DNA of 23,111 nucleotides from the NCBI GenBank assembly GCA_964354225.1, contig CAYGZC010000175.1, forward strand, positions 1 to 23,111, written 5' to 3'. Source of the DNA: CAYGZC01 sp964354225. GTDB lineage: Bacteria > Bacteroidota > Ignavibacteria > UBA10030 > SZUA-254. The notes beneath the pieces were generated by a model that ran no database searches, was not told the DNA's origin, and saw only the letters and a program-made list of their open reading frames with translations. The position numbers were made by a program, and so were the translations under genes. This document shows positions 14,472 through 22,869 of this stretch, piece by piece (within the stretch, counting starts at the first letter, position 1; each line of letters starts with the position of its first letter).

Positions 14472-15731
14472 TTGAAAACAAACATCCTCATCCAGCTTAT
14501 TTTAATATCTATTTTTTCAGTTTCGCTTAATGCTCAGCAAAAAAGTGACGATATTATACTTGAGTATGCTGATAGTCTTCGTGGATTAACGATTGATGGA
14601 GAAAATGCCCGTGCGTTGATTGGGAATGTGCGGATGAGACATGGTAAAACGAAAATCACTTGCGCGAAAGCTATCCAGTATTATACCAGCAAGAAAGTTC
14701 AGATGGAAGGAGTTGTGGAAGTCAATGACGATACCATGAGATTAGTCGGAATGCGGGGGATGTATTACGCCGATAGCAGAATTGCTGAAGCTTTTGACCG
14801 TGTTCTACTTGAAGAGCCGGGGACAATCTTGCGCGCAGGTTATGGAAAATATTTTATGAATGAAAAGAGAGCATATTTCAAAACAAATGTGTACGTTGAA
14901 GACTCGACATCGGTATTAACTTCAGACGAGCTGACATATTTTCGGGATGATGAAAAATCGATTGCCGATGGGAATGTGAAAATTGTTAACGCTAAAAACG
15001 GTATCACGATCTTTGGCAACCATTTCGAAAATTATAAGAAAGAAAAGTATAGCAAGGTCACTGAGCAGCCAAAGCTGATTCAAATTGATACGGATCCAAA
15101 AGGTAAGCATGATACTTTAGTTGTAACTGCAATCAAGCTTGAATCATATCAGGATACAGTTGAACGACTCATTGCCACTGATAGTGTAAGAATAATTCGG
15201 AACGATCTTGCCGCTGAATCGGGTGTTTGTATTTATTATACTGACCTTGACAGCATCGTTTTGCAGCGATCACCTTTTATCTGGTATGCTTCAGATAAGC
15301 ATGATGATAATCAGGTTTCCGGAGATACTATTTATATCAAGCTCAAGAAGCGCCGGCTTGAGACCGTGTACGTTCGGGAGAAAGCAGTTGCGATCTCATG
15401 TGCAGATTCACTCTATCCAAAAAGATTTAATCAATTAACCGGTCAGGAAATCGTTCTTCATTTTAACGATGACAAAATTCAGCAGGTAGATGTTAATACA
15501 ACTGCAACAAGTCTTTATTATCTTTTCGATAAAGGAAAAGGAAATGGATTGAATAAATCCACCGGAGATCAAATCAGAATGACATTCATGGACGGAAAAA
15601 TTGATAAAATCAACGCGATATCGAATGTTGAAGGGCAATATTATCCTGAGAAGATGGTCAAGGGAAAAGAAAATGATCATAACTTGCCTGAATTTAATTG
15701 GCGTGAGAAAAGACCGAAGAAAGTGAAATAG
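14472..15731 (+). CDS. lptA: LptA/OstA-like periplasmic LPS transport protein
   Basis: A 419-residue protein with a TTG start and a signal peptide (MKTNILIQLILISIFSVSLN, then AQQ). The mature part is a chain of OstA-like beta-jellyroll repeats: ENARALIGNVRMRHGKTKIT, KVQMEGVVEVNDDTMRLVG, ADGNVKIVNAKNGITIFG, and a later repeat near IATDSVRIIRNDLAAESGV. It is more than twice the length of E. coli LptA (about 185 residues), as is usual for OstA-like proteins in Bacteroidota. The role is to form the periplasmic bridge that carries LPS to LptD. Placement between lptC and lptB supports the call. AGGGA lies 13 nt before the start codon. It starts 15 nt after lptC. Confidence 0.9.
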   Translation: MKTNILIQLILISIFSVSLNAQQKSDDIILEYADSLRGLTIDGENARALIGNVRMRHGKTKITCAKAIQYYTSKKVQMEGVVEVNDDTMRLVGMRGMYYADSRIAEAFDRVLLEEPGTILRAGYGKYFMNEKRAYFKTNVYVEDSTSVLTSDELTYFRDDEKSIADGNVKIVNAKNGITIFGNHFENYKKEKYSKVTEQPKLIQIDTDPKGKHDTLVVTAIKLESYQDTVERLIATDSVRIIRNDLAAESGVCIYYTDLDSIVLQRSPFIWYASDKHDDNQVSGDTIYIKLKKRRLETVYVREKAVAISCADSLYPKRFNQLTGQEIVLHFNDDKIQQVDVNTTATSLYYLFDKGKGNGLNKSTGDQIRMTFMDGKIDKINAISNVEGQYYPEKMVKGKENDHNLPEFNWREKRPKKVK

Positions 15732-15806
15732 TTGATATTCACACCAGATCAGCGATTCGAGGAACGTATTTTTATCATCATAGAAGAAATTGTATATTAA
15801 AAAGAA

Positions 15807-16592
15807 ATGAACGAACAAATCATACAAAATATAAATTTAGATGAAATCCTGGTGAATGGCAGTGTACTCCGTTCACATGGATTATTTAAGCGGTACAAAA
15901 AGCGCTTTGTGGTGAATGATGTCAGTGTTGAAGTCAAGCAGGGTGAGGTTGTTGGATTGTTAGGACCAAACGGTGCCGGTAAAACCACGACCTTTTATAT
16001 GATAGTTGGAATGATCAAACCAACGCAGGGCAAAGTTTTTTTTAAAGATGTCGAGATTACGACTGAGCCAATGTACAAACGTGCACGTATGGGTATCGGA
16101 TATCTATCACAAGAAGCATCGGTGTTCAGGAAGCTGACCGTGAAGGATAACATCACTGCCGTACTTGAGCTGATGAAGGTTCCTAAAAAGGAGCGAGAAG
16201 AACGCTGCAACCAGTTGATGGAAGATTTTGGCATCACCAATATCAGTAAGAGCAAAGGATATATGCTTTCAGGCGGTGAGCGTAGACGAACGGAAATTGC
16301 TCGCTCGCTCGCCACCCGACCAAAATTCATTTTGCTGGATGAACCGTTCGCGGGTATTGATCCGATTGCTGTGGAAGACATCATGCGCATGGTGCGGAGC
16401 TTGAAAGATCGAGGTATCGGTGTGCTCGTAACCGACCATAATGTTCATGAGACGCTTTCAATAACTGATCGGTCTTATCTTCTTTTTGAAGGAAAGATAA
16501 TTAAATCAGGATCTGCGGAGTATCTTGCGAACGATTCCGAAGCGCGGAGATTGTATTTAGGTGAGAAGTTTAAGTTAGACCGGTACGATTGA
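15807..16592 (+). CDS. lptB: LPS export ABC transporter ATP-binding protein
   Basis: A 261-residue ABC ATPase that drives LPS extraction as the LptB2FG complex on the cytoplasmic side of the inner membrane. Walker A is GPNGAGKTT (G53 to T61), the Q-loop is YLSQEASVFRKLTV, the signature is LSGGERRRTEIARSLA, Walker B is FILLDEPFAGIDP and the H-loop is TDHNVHE. SQEASVFRKL and LSGGERRR are typical of LptB rather than of branched-amino-acid ABC proteins. The N-terminus is about 20 residues longer than the E. coli protein. It follows lptA by 75 nt, and rpoN is not downstream, unlike in many Proteobacteria. Genes for LptF and LptG are not in this window. Confidence 0.96.
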   Translation: MNEQIIQNINLDEILVNGSVLRSHGLFKRYKKRFVVNDVSVEVKQGEVVGLLGPNGAGKTTTFYMIVGMIKPTQGKVFFKDVEITTEPMYKRARMGIGYLSQEASVFRKLTVKDNITAVLELMKVPKKEREERCNQLMEDFGITNISKSKGYMLSGGERRRTEIARSLATRPKFILLDEPFAGIDPIAVEDIMRMVRSLKDRGIGVLVTDHNVHETLSITDRSYLLFEGKIIKSGSAEYLANDSEARRLYLGEKFKLDRYD

Positions 16593-16616
16593 TGCCATTC
16601 CGTTAAAATGGTACGG

Positions 16617-17270
16617 CTAAAAAATATAACCGAGCATAATATTAAGGGTGTACGTATCTATTGTTGATTTTTCCGTTGTCAATATACCGCCCGGAGTGTT
16701 CAAATCATAGTCTGGCTGTGCCGATAAAAATCGGATACCGACATCAAATTTTTTATTAATTATTCCTCCCACACCGATTCCCGAACCGAATGCAACTTTA
16801 ATAGAAAGGTTCCGAGTAATTTTCGGACTTCCAAATTCTGTGATTGATATTTCAGGATATATTCCGTAGAAAAGCCCCGCATGAACCCGACCGTAAATCG
16901 AGAGAAAATCGGAAAAAGGATAAGTATATCCAAAACTTGCTGTGGGCCAGATAAGAATCCAGGGACCCGATTCTATCGGTACCCCTTTTGGGAGGCTTGG
17001 CTGGCTTTGTAAAAATGCTTTTACATTAAAAGGATATAAGCATAAGATACCTGAGAAACCAAGTTCGCTATCCAATAAGAACTTGGAAACGATCTCAGTA
17101 CCGACAGAAAAGCCGGTGCTTGCGTAACCGCCAGTTGCACTATCCACTCTGGCAAAATTACCAAACGGAACACTCACACCACCCAGCACTCTTACTTGTC
17201 CATTAGTGGGTTGTGAGATGATAAACAGGAAAGAGCATATAAGAACTGCGTTGATATGAAATCTATTCAA
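16617..17270 (-). CDS. Outer-membrane beta-barrel-like protein
   Basis: A predicted 217-residue envelope protein of unknown role. With the TTG start at 17270 the N-terminus is a Sec signal (NRFHINAVLICSFLFIISQP, then TNGQ), and a Shine-Dalgarno-like AAGGAAA lies about 5 nt upstream on the minus strand. A longer frame from an ATG at 17411 would add 47 polar residues before the signal, which is unlikely. The mature part is rich in alternating hydrophobic and aromatic residues with Gly turns (SVPFGNFARVD near the start; SIYGRVHAGLFYGIYPEI in the middle) and ends in NIMLGYIF, with the C-terminal Phe common in outer-membrane barrels. It is convergent with lptB (24-nt gap) and divergent from the lipoprotein gene. 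Confidence 0.78.
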   Translation of the reverse strand: MNRFHINAVLICSFLFIISQPTNGQVRVLGGVSVPFGNFARVDSATGGYASTGFSVGTEIVSKFLLDSELGFSGILCLYPFNVKAFLQSQPSLPKGVPIESGPWILIWPTASFGYTYPFSDFLSIYGRVHAGLFYGIYPEISITEFGSPKITRNLSIKVAFGSGIGVGGIINKKFDVGIRFLSAQPDYDLNTPGGILTTEKSTIDTYTLNIMLGYIF

Positions 17271-17464
17271 AAAAGTTTCCTTGCGAATCGATTGAGAATT
17301 ATTAATTCCAGACTTCTGTAGAAATGTACAATTATCCAAGCTAATACTCAAGTCTTTGCAAAGTGACTGGTTGTGAGGCACTTGGTTTTGTACGTAATAT
17401 AGGAGTGTCATTGTTATCCAATCTTCATTATCAAAGTCTATATCACTAACTTCTTACGTTTTGC

Positions 17465-17495
17465 TTGACTTTGTGCTAAGTATTTCTTAGTTTTT
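17465..17495 (+). promoter_or_regulatory. Putative promoter of the lipoprotein-PorV operon
   Basis: TTGACT at 17465-17470, a 17-nt spacer, then TAGTTTTT at 17488-17495. The geometry matches the other putative promoters in the window. It would give a leader of about 150 nt that contains the hairpin at 17595-17637. Confidence 0.4.
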
Positions 17496-17594
17496 ATAAG
17501 ATAAATCATCAGATTTCCACATTAGAGCGATATATCATCGATAAATTGTTATCAAGTCCTTAAAGTTTTTATTAACATAAAAAAAGAATGCTCA

Positions 17595-17637
17595 CCGAGT
17601 GAGTCTTATAATTACGTCAGGACTACTCGGCTTTTTT
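17595..17637 (+). terminator. Terminator-like hairpin in the leader of the lipoprotein gene
   Basis: CCGAGTGAGTC (17595-17605) pairs with GACTACTCGG (17621-17630) with one bulged base and a 15-nt loop, followed by CTTTTTTAT. An A-run on the left flank (17581-17585) makes it look bidirectional. It ends only 14 nt before the ATG at 17652, so it may block read-through, or act as an attenuator if the promoter at 17465 is real. Confidence 0.6.
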
Positions 17638-17651
17638 ATATTTATTATGAA

Positions 17652-18812
17652 ATGAGAAAAATATTTTCATATCTCTCACTGATGTTCATCAGCGTCATCT
17701 TTTTCTCGTGTGAAAAAGAGAAAGGGGGGAATATTGATCCGAATTTCAACGCCCCTTATCTGATTACTGCCAATGTAAACCCAGCTCAACTCAATCTTGA
17801 TCTTCCCATCGTCGGAAATGTGGATTCGCTCGGTAACGGTGATTATCGTATTGCAATATATGTTGATGGAAAAGCGTTGAAACAATCGGCAGACACTCCA
17901 ACGCGCTGCTATTTACAAATTTTGAGACCAGATGCAACAACACCATTTTCGAAACTTTATCTGAGTCTCAGTAATCTCGGTAAGGATACAGTTGCGTTTG
18001 GCGACACCATCACATTTATAATCAATCGTTCGGAAATTGGACTTTATCGTTTTTCATTTACAATCCAAACAGTATCAGGCACCGTAAGTAATACAATCCA
18101 AAAAACTCTCCAGATAGTGCGCCGTAATAGTCCTCCATTTTTAGACACGCCAACTATGCGGCAATTCACACCCGATGGATCGGATTCAATCCGATTTACA
18201 TTTACTATTTTTGCTTCCGACGTGGATGGATTAAGCGATATAAAAGATGTGAGCGTTCGCGCACTCAATACAACCGACTCTTCAGCTAAAACGATGCTCG
18301 ATAATGGCTCAAGTGGCAATGGCGATAAATTTCCCGGTGATGGAATATTCTCCAAGATAATTTGGATTAAACCGACAATCTCGCTACCAAGCGTTCGGTT
18401 TGAATTTAAAGCTATAGATTACGAGGGTGCTGAAAGCAATATTGTAGAACGTACATTTGAAAATCATCCACCAGTGATTATTGCTCTTGATGTTCCTGAT
18501 TCCATCCAGCGTCCCACGAGTGGAATCCAAGCTGTATTTTTCTATCTCACTGCAAACGATTCTGACGGTTTGAATGATATAGATTCAGTTTTCTTCAGCA
18601 ACCAAAGCTCGCAAACCCCAACAAATATTCTTATGTACGATGATGGAAATTTACAGGATCACGGTGATGAAGTTGCAAACGACGGGATATACTCGCGTGG
18701 AGTGTCTATCGATCAGAACACATTGCTCGGAATAAAAGAATTCCGCTTCGAAATAGTTGATAAATCCGGTGCAAGAGTTTTTCGCACACATTTTATAACG
18801 ATATTTCAATAA
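17652..18812 (+). CDS. Lipoprotein with Ig-like / choice-of-anchor-type repeats
   Basis: A 386-residue predicted lipoprotein. The signal ends in a lipobox, VIFFSC, with Cys at residue 20, so it should be anchored to a membrane on the periplasmic side or at the surface. The rest is beta-rich and looks like two to three Ig-like domains. Two related segments are visible: MLDNGSSGNGDKFPGDGIFS (about residues 215-235) and MYDDGNLQDHGDEVANDGIY (about 327-347). Both are Asp/Gly-rich loops of the kind that bind calcium in bacterial surface proteins, and both follow a DVDGLSDI or DSDGLNDI strand. I cannot assign a function. Its stop is immediately followed by the ATG of the next gene, so the two form one operon and may act as partners at the cell surface. 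Confidence 0.82.
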   Translation: MRKIFSYLSLMFISVIFFSCEKEKGGNIDPNFNAPYLITANVNPAQLNLDLPIVGNVDSLGNGDYRIAIYVDGKALKQSADTPTRCYLQILRPDATTPFSKLYLSLSNLGKDTVAFGDTITFIINRSEIGLYRFSFTIQTVSGTVSNTIQKTLQIVRRNSPPFLDTPTMRQFTPDGSDSIRFTFTIFASDVDGLSDIKDVSVRALNTTDSSAKTMLDNGSSGNGDKFPGDGIFSKIIWIKPTISLPSVRFEFKAIDYEGAESNIVERTFENHPPVIIALDVPDSIQRPTSGIQAVFFYLTANDSDGLNDIDSVFFSNQSSQTPTNILMYDDGNLQDHGDEVANDGIYSRGVSIDQNTLLGIKEFRFEIVDKSGARVFRTHFITIFQ

Positions 18813-20444
18813 ATGAGAAATCTTTACAACATAATTATCGGTAGTGTTCTCTTTACTGCAATCTTTTGCGATGCGGCATTCTCCCAACATCAATTTTTAA
18901 AAAATTATCAGCTTGATAAAACCACCTCACTCTCTTCATCACTTCCACCGAGCAATAGCATCTCACAGATTGCTACAACAGATTTAATAATATGGATCGG
19001 AACGAGTGATGGATTGGCAAAAAGTTCTGATGGCGGAAGATCATGGATTAGTTATCAGGGAAATCCTAAGTTTGCAAATGATGGCATTTACGCATTGGCA
19101 GTTGATGGGCGAAGAATATGGACATCTACCGGCTTCACTCAAAAAACTAAGGAAGGAAGTTTTCCGACAGGGACTGGTTACACTTATTCCACTGACAATG
19201 GCGAAACCTGGCAGCAAGTTGATCAAACCTTGGATCACAAAGACAGCAGTATTATCTCTTATGGTATAAACGACTCTATTTGGATTTTACCGATCGTGGT
19301 ACCAGAACAGAATGTCACATACGATATATCACTCTCAACTGAGTTGCATTCCGATTCAGTGACTGGCGGAACTGTATGGATTGCAAGCTGGGCAAGTGGT
19401 CTAAGAAAATCAACGGATAATGGAGCGCATTGGCAAAGAATTATTTTACCCTTAGATCAGATGAACACTTTGAAACCGTCAGATACTCTATGGACGTATG
19501 CAGCTTCGGACACAGCAAAACGTCATAAAATTTTTCCACGATTCGATCCCCGCGGTGATGCAACCAATCACAGCAACAACTTAAAAGCTTTTTCAGTGTA
19601 TGCAGTTGACAGCGATACAATTTGGTGCGGGACGGCTGGCGGCGTTAACAAATCGACTGATGGCGGTTGGAGCTGGACCAAGTTTACTCATCAAAATCAA
19701 GAAGAACCAATACTTGGCAACTGGGTGATTACAATTAAGGAACAACGATTCCAATCTATGCAGCGTGTTTGGATTACGAACTGGAAATCCGAAGATCCAG
19801 ATGAAGATTACGGAGTGAGTTATACCGAAAATGGTGGCAGAACTTGGAAAACCTTTCTGCATGGAATAAAAGCGTACAATTTTGCATTTAAGGATTCTAT
19901 TGTTTACATCGGAACGGATGATGGATTATACCGCACACAAGATGGCGGTCAAAGTTTTATGATATCGAAACGGTTTATCAACCAAACGACCAGACAGATC
20001 ATCACGTCAAAAAGTGTTTATTCGATTGGAGTTATTGATGATACGGTTTTTGTAGGCACGGATGATGGAATTGCAAGCACGATTGATGATTCTTTGCATT
20101 TTTTTGGTTCGAATTGGTACATCTTCCGAACGTATTCTATTTCAGCGTATCCGAATCCATTCAGTGTATCGAACGATGGCGAAGTTAAAATCAGGTATGG
20201 AGAATTTATAGCAGACCAGCAAAACTCTACCCAGCGAAACGTTACAATCGAGATTTTTGATTTTGGTATGAATCGAGTACGGACACTAATTCGAAATGCG
20301 ACCAGAACAACCGCGCAAGATTCCGAAGAACGCTGGGATGGATTAGGAGATAACGGCAAGGTTGTTGCTGGAGGTGTGTATTTTTATAGAGTTAAAGTTG
20401 ATAACAACGAGCCAACATTTGGAAAAATATTAGTGCTGCCATAA
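18813..20444 (+). CDS. Secreted Asp-box beta-propeller protein with FlgD-like C-terminal domain
   Basis: A 543-residue protein with an N-terminal signal (NIIIGSVLFTAIFCDAAFSQ). At least six BNR/Asp-box repeats are visible: SSDGGRSW (about residue 70), STDNGETW (about 126), STDNGAHW (about 199), STDGGWSW (about 280), TENGGRTW (about 340) and TQDGGQSF (about 375). These indicate a beta-propeller like those in sialidase-type and Ycf48-type proteins; the Arg triad of real sialidases is not evident. The last 90 residues start with AYPNPFS, continue with VTIEIFDFGMNRVRTL and end with VAGGVYFYRVKVDN, then GKILVLP. This is a FlgD-Ig-like fold of the type used as a T9SS sorting domain. A role in outer-surface assembly is inferred. 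It begins directly after the previous stop codon. Confidence 0.85.
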   Translation: MRNLYNIIIGSVLFTAIFCDAAFSQHQFLKNYQLDKTTSLSSSLPPSNSISQIATTDLIIWIGTSDGLAKSSDGGRSWISYQGNPKFANDGIYALAVDGRRIWTSTGFTQKTKEGSFPTGTGYTYSTDNGETWQQVDQTLDHKDSSIISYGINDSIWILPIVVPEQNVTYDISLSTELHSDSVTGGTVWIASWASGLRKSTDNGAHWQRIILPLDQMNTLKPSDTLWTYAASDTAKRHKIFPRFDPRGDATNHSNNLKAFSVYAVDSDTIWCGTAGGVNKSTDGGWSWTKFTHQNQEEPILGNWVITIKEQRFQSMQRVWITNWKSEDPDEDYGVSYTENGGRTWKTFLHGIKAYNFAFKDSIVYIGTDDGLYRTQDGGQSFMISKRFINQTTRQIITSKSVYSIGVIDDTVFVGTDDGIASTIDDSLHFFGSNWYIFRTYSISAYPNPFSVSNDGEVKIRYGEFIADQQNSTQRNVTIEIFDFGMNRVRTLIRNATRTTAQDSEERWDGLGDNGKVVAGGVYFYRVKVDNNEPTFGKILVLP

Positions 20445-20445
20445 G

Positions 20446-21399
20446 ATGACGAATTTTCTGAAATATATTATTTTTTCAATCATTATTACGGTGATCTGTT
20501 ACGGACAAAACGGAGGCACTGCCGGTGCGTTTGCACGAATGGGTTTTGGTGCTCGTGGTATGTCGATGGGCAATGCATTAACCGCTGTAACAACTGGAGA
20601 CATCAGTACATATTATAATCCCGCGCTTTCTGCCTTTTCAGAAAGTCGAAGAGCTTCTGCAACTTTTGGTTTTCTCTCGCTCGACCGCTACCTAAATTTC
20701 CTAAGCTACACACAAGCCATCGAGCCAACTGCAGGATTATCGGCAGGCATCATCAACGCTGGAGTTAAAAAGATAGATGGTAGAGATAGAAGCGGTGCCC
20801 ACACTGAAGAATATTCCACGTATGAAAATCAATTCTTCCTTGCCTTTTCTAATAGAGTCGATAAACGCGTCTCTCTCGGTGTTGCTGTAAAGTTATATCA
20901 AAGTAAATTGTTCGAGGAGGTAAAGTCGACAACGGTTGGATTTGATGTGGGCGCATGTGTGCAAATTTTAGATGGGCTCTTTGCCGGGCTAACGATTCAG
21001 GATATCGGTTCAAAATATAATTGGGATACAAAACCACTCTATTCCGATCCGACAGCGGGGAAAACGGTTATCGAAAAATTTCCAATTCTGCGGCGGATCG
21101 GTGTTGCATATTCTCTTCCTAACGGCATGGGCTTAGTCTCAGTTGATTATGAAAATTCTACACAAAAGACAAGTATCCTCAGAGCCGGTGCTGAATACAA
21201 CTTTATGGAATATTTCAGTGTGCGAAGCGGTATCGACCGGCTGGAGTTTGGTGAAAATGCAACGGGTGTGAAACCATCTTTCGGATTTACAGCAAAAAAA
21301 TCATTCGGTGAATGGACTCCCGCCGTTTCTTATGCATATATTTTTGAATCCTTCGCTCCTCGCGGTATACACATCATAACTTTATCCACAACATTTTAG
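20446..21399 (+). CDS. PorV/PorQ-family outer-membrane protein (first copy)
   Basis: A 317-residue predicted outer-membrane barrel. After a signal peptide (NFLKYIIFSIIITVICYG) comes the diagnostic start of the PorV/PorQ (UPF0164-like) family: GTAGAFARMGFGARGMSMGN, then ALTAVTTGDISTYYNPA. The remainder alternates hydrophobic strands with Gly/Asn turns and ends in ITLSTTF with a C-terminal Phe. In T9SS organisms PorV carries cargo to the PorU sortase and PorQ handles A-LPS, but this family also includes many uncharacterised paralogs. It starts 1 nt after the Asp-box protein gene, which suggests a cargo and shuttle pairing. The exact role is not proven. Confidence 0.9.
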   Translation: MTNFLKYIIFSIIITVICYGQNGGTAGAFARMGFGARGMSMGNALTAVTTGDISTYYNPALSAFSESRRASATFGFLSLDRYLNFLSYTQAIEPTAGLSAGIINAGVKKIDGRDRSGAHTEEYSTYENQFFLAFSNRVDKRVSLGVAVKLYQSKLFEEVKSTTVGFDVGACVQILDGLFAGLTIQDIGSKYNWDTKPLYSDPTAGKTVIEKFPILRRIGVAYSLPNGMGLVSVDYENSTQKTSILRAGAEYNFMEYFSVRSGIDRLEFGENATGVKPSFGFTAKKSFGEWTPAVSYAYIFESFAPRGIHIITLSTTF

Positions 21400-21404
21400 A
21401 TTTC

Positions 21405-22310
21405 ATGAGAAAAATCCTTTTCATAATAGCTGCATCATATTTGTTGATAAACATTGAACTATTAGCACAAACCGGTCAAACAGGTTTATCGTTCTTGAAG
21501 TTAGGTGTTGGTGGTAGGGCGCTCGGTATGGGTGAAGCTTATTCTGCCGTTGCCTCAGATCCGACCGCGACTTATTATAATCCAGCTGCCCTTGCACGCT
21601 CCGATTATCCGCAGGTTCACATGATGCACAAAGAATGGATTCAAGATATGAAAACCGATTTCCTTTCGGTCTCAACTTCATTGAACAATTTTTCTTTTGG
21701 TGTCAGTGTTAATATAACTAGCGTTAATGATATTCCTCTGAGGAAAATATCCGGACCCCCGATTGGAACGTTCGATTCACGTAACGCCGCGTTTGGTATT
21801 TCGGGTGCATACAAAATTGATCCTTCTTTGAGCTTCGGCATTACAACCAAATATCTCTATGAAAAAATTCTTGTCGACGAAGCAACAGGTTATGCAGTCG
21901 ATCTCGGTGGTTTGTATCAGACACCATGGGATGTCCGATTCGCGTTTGTTGTGAACAATCTTGGTTCAATGAACGCTTTGGATAAAGAGGCATCAAAACT
22001 CCCTACCTCTATCCGTGTGGGCGGTGCATACCAGTTAGGGATTGGAAGTATGAATGGAAATGTAACTTTTGCTACAGATGTAGTTTCATTTACTCTTGAA
22101 AATAAATCTCACTTGTATTTAGGAACAGAATTCGATTATAGAAATTTAATAGCTGTTCGTTTCGGCTACCAGACCGGATACGAAGCAAAAAGTTTTTCGA
22201 CCGGTATTGGGATCCATTACGGTATGTTACAACTTGATTATGCATTTGTACCGTTCCAATCCGATCTTGGCTCAACTCATACAATCTCACTGGGTTTCGA
22301 ATTTAAATAA
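21405..22310 (+). CDS. PorV/PorQ-family outer-membrane protein (second copy)
   Basis: A 301-residue protein with the same architecture as the previous gene product: a signal (KILFIIAASYLLINIELLAQ), then GLSFLKLGVGGRALGMGEAY and SAVASDPTATYYNPAAL, then a beta-barrel ending in TISLGFEFK. The shared core (G-R-x-x-G-M-G, D-P/D-I-x-T-Y-Y-N-P-A) shows that the two are paralogs, yet away from it they differ widely, so the duplication is old. It begins 5 nt after the first copy. Likely place: outer membrane. A PorV-like T9SS shuttle role is inferred from family and neighbours; which copy is the general PorV, if either is, cannot be decided here. Confidence 0.9.
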   Translation: MRKILFIIAASYLLINIELLAQTGQTGLSFLKLGVGGRALGMGEAYSAVASDPTATYYNPAALARSDYPQVHMMHKEWIQDMKTDFLSVSTSLNNFSFGVSVNITSVNDIPLRKISGPPIGTFDSRNAAFGISGAYKIDPSLSFGITTKYLYEKILVDEATGYAVDLGGLYQTPWDVRFAFVVNNLGSMNALDKEASKLPTSIRVGGAYQLGIGSMNGNVTFATDVVSFTLENKSHLYLGTEFDYRNLIAVRFGYQTGYEAKSFSTGIGIHYGMLQLDYAFVPFQSDLGSTHTISLGFEFK

Positions 22311-22336
22311 TTTAGAAAAGGCAAATCAACATCTTT

Positions 22337-22840
22337 ATGAAAAAATTACTCTATATCTTCATATTCATTTTGTTTGTTACATCCGGATTAACCGCGGGCG
22401 ACAAAAATAAAGAATTGAAATGGAAGAAATATGATGCGGGGTTAGCGGAGGCAAAGAAGTTAAAGAAAAAAATTCTCGTCGACGTTTATACTGATTGGTG
22501 TAAATGGTGTAAAAAATTGGACGCTGAAGTTTACACCGATGCGAAAGTTGCAAAATATTTAGATCAGCAGTATATCCCTGTGAAGATCAATGCGGAATCG
22601 GATGAAAAGGTTAAGTTCGAGGACATGAAAATAACAGAAGCTGAGCTTGCAGCCAAACTCGGGGTCTCCGGTTATCCGACAATAATATTTTTAGATACAG
22701 AAGGAAAATATATCAACAAATTGGCTTCATTTGTGCCGGCGGAGCGTTTTCTTCCAATAGTGCAATATATCGGCGACGATAATTATAAAAAAATGAGTTG
22801 GGAAGAGTTTCAGAAAAAAATCGGACTGACTGTAAAATAA
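22337..22840 (+). CDS. Periplasmic thioredoxin-fold protein
   Basis: A 167-residue thioredoxin-like protein with a signal peptide (KKLLYIFIFILFVTSGLTA). The active-site motif is WCKWC (C55 and C58) within VDVYTDWCKWCKKL, and the cis-Pro is P114 in GVSGYPTIIFLD. The order of elements and the DTEGKYINKL loop fit the thioredoxin_7/DsbD C-terminal-like group, which works as a periplasmic disulfide reductase. It may keep cysteines of envelope proteins reduced. It lies 26 nt after the second PorV-like gene and probably closes the operon. A possible hairpin follows its stop. Confidence 0.92.
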   Translation: MKKLLYIFIFILFVTSGLTAGDKNKELKWKKYDAGLAEAKKLKKKILVDVYTDWCKWCKKLDAEVYTDAKVAKYLDQQYIPVKINAESDEKVKFEDMKITEAELAAKLGVSGYPTIIFLDTEGKYINKLASFVPAERFLPIVQYIGDDNYKKMSWEEFQKKIGLTVK

Positions 22841-22848
22841 ATTATTTT

Positions 22849-22869
22849 AAAGAGGCGGCACCTTTCTTT
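22849..22869. terminator. Weak bidirectional hairpin between convergent genes
   Basis: AAAGAGG (22849-22855) can pair with CCTTTCTTT (22861-22869) with a 2-nt bulge and a 5-nt loop. It sits between the convergent thioredoxin and glycosyltransferase genes, which is where a shared terminator is expected, but the stem is short and there is no long T-run. Confidence 0.35.

Larger units (their letters stand above)
17271..17651. other. Divergent intergenic region between the barrel gene and the lipoprotein operon
   Basis: About 380 nt with no supported gene once the barrel gene is started at 17270. It holds the putative plus-strand promoter at 17465-17495 and a terminator-like hairpin at 17595-17637 just before the lipoprotein ATG, described separately. 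The rest is A-T-rich and I see no other repeat or RNA signature. The part from 17271 to 17411 is open in the minus frame but reads as polar, Asn/Ser-rich sequence with no domain. Confidence 0.6.

Noticed and set aside
16593..16616. Possible convergent terminator CCATT...AATGG between lptB and the barrel gene.
   Set aside because: Only about 5 bp of stem and no T-tract; too weak to list as a feature.
17271..17411. N-terminal extension of the minus-strand barrel protein to the ATG at 17411.
   Set aside because: It would bury the signal peptide 47 residues inside the protein; the TTG at 17270 has a good ribosome-binding site and puts the signal at the start.
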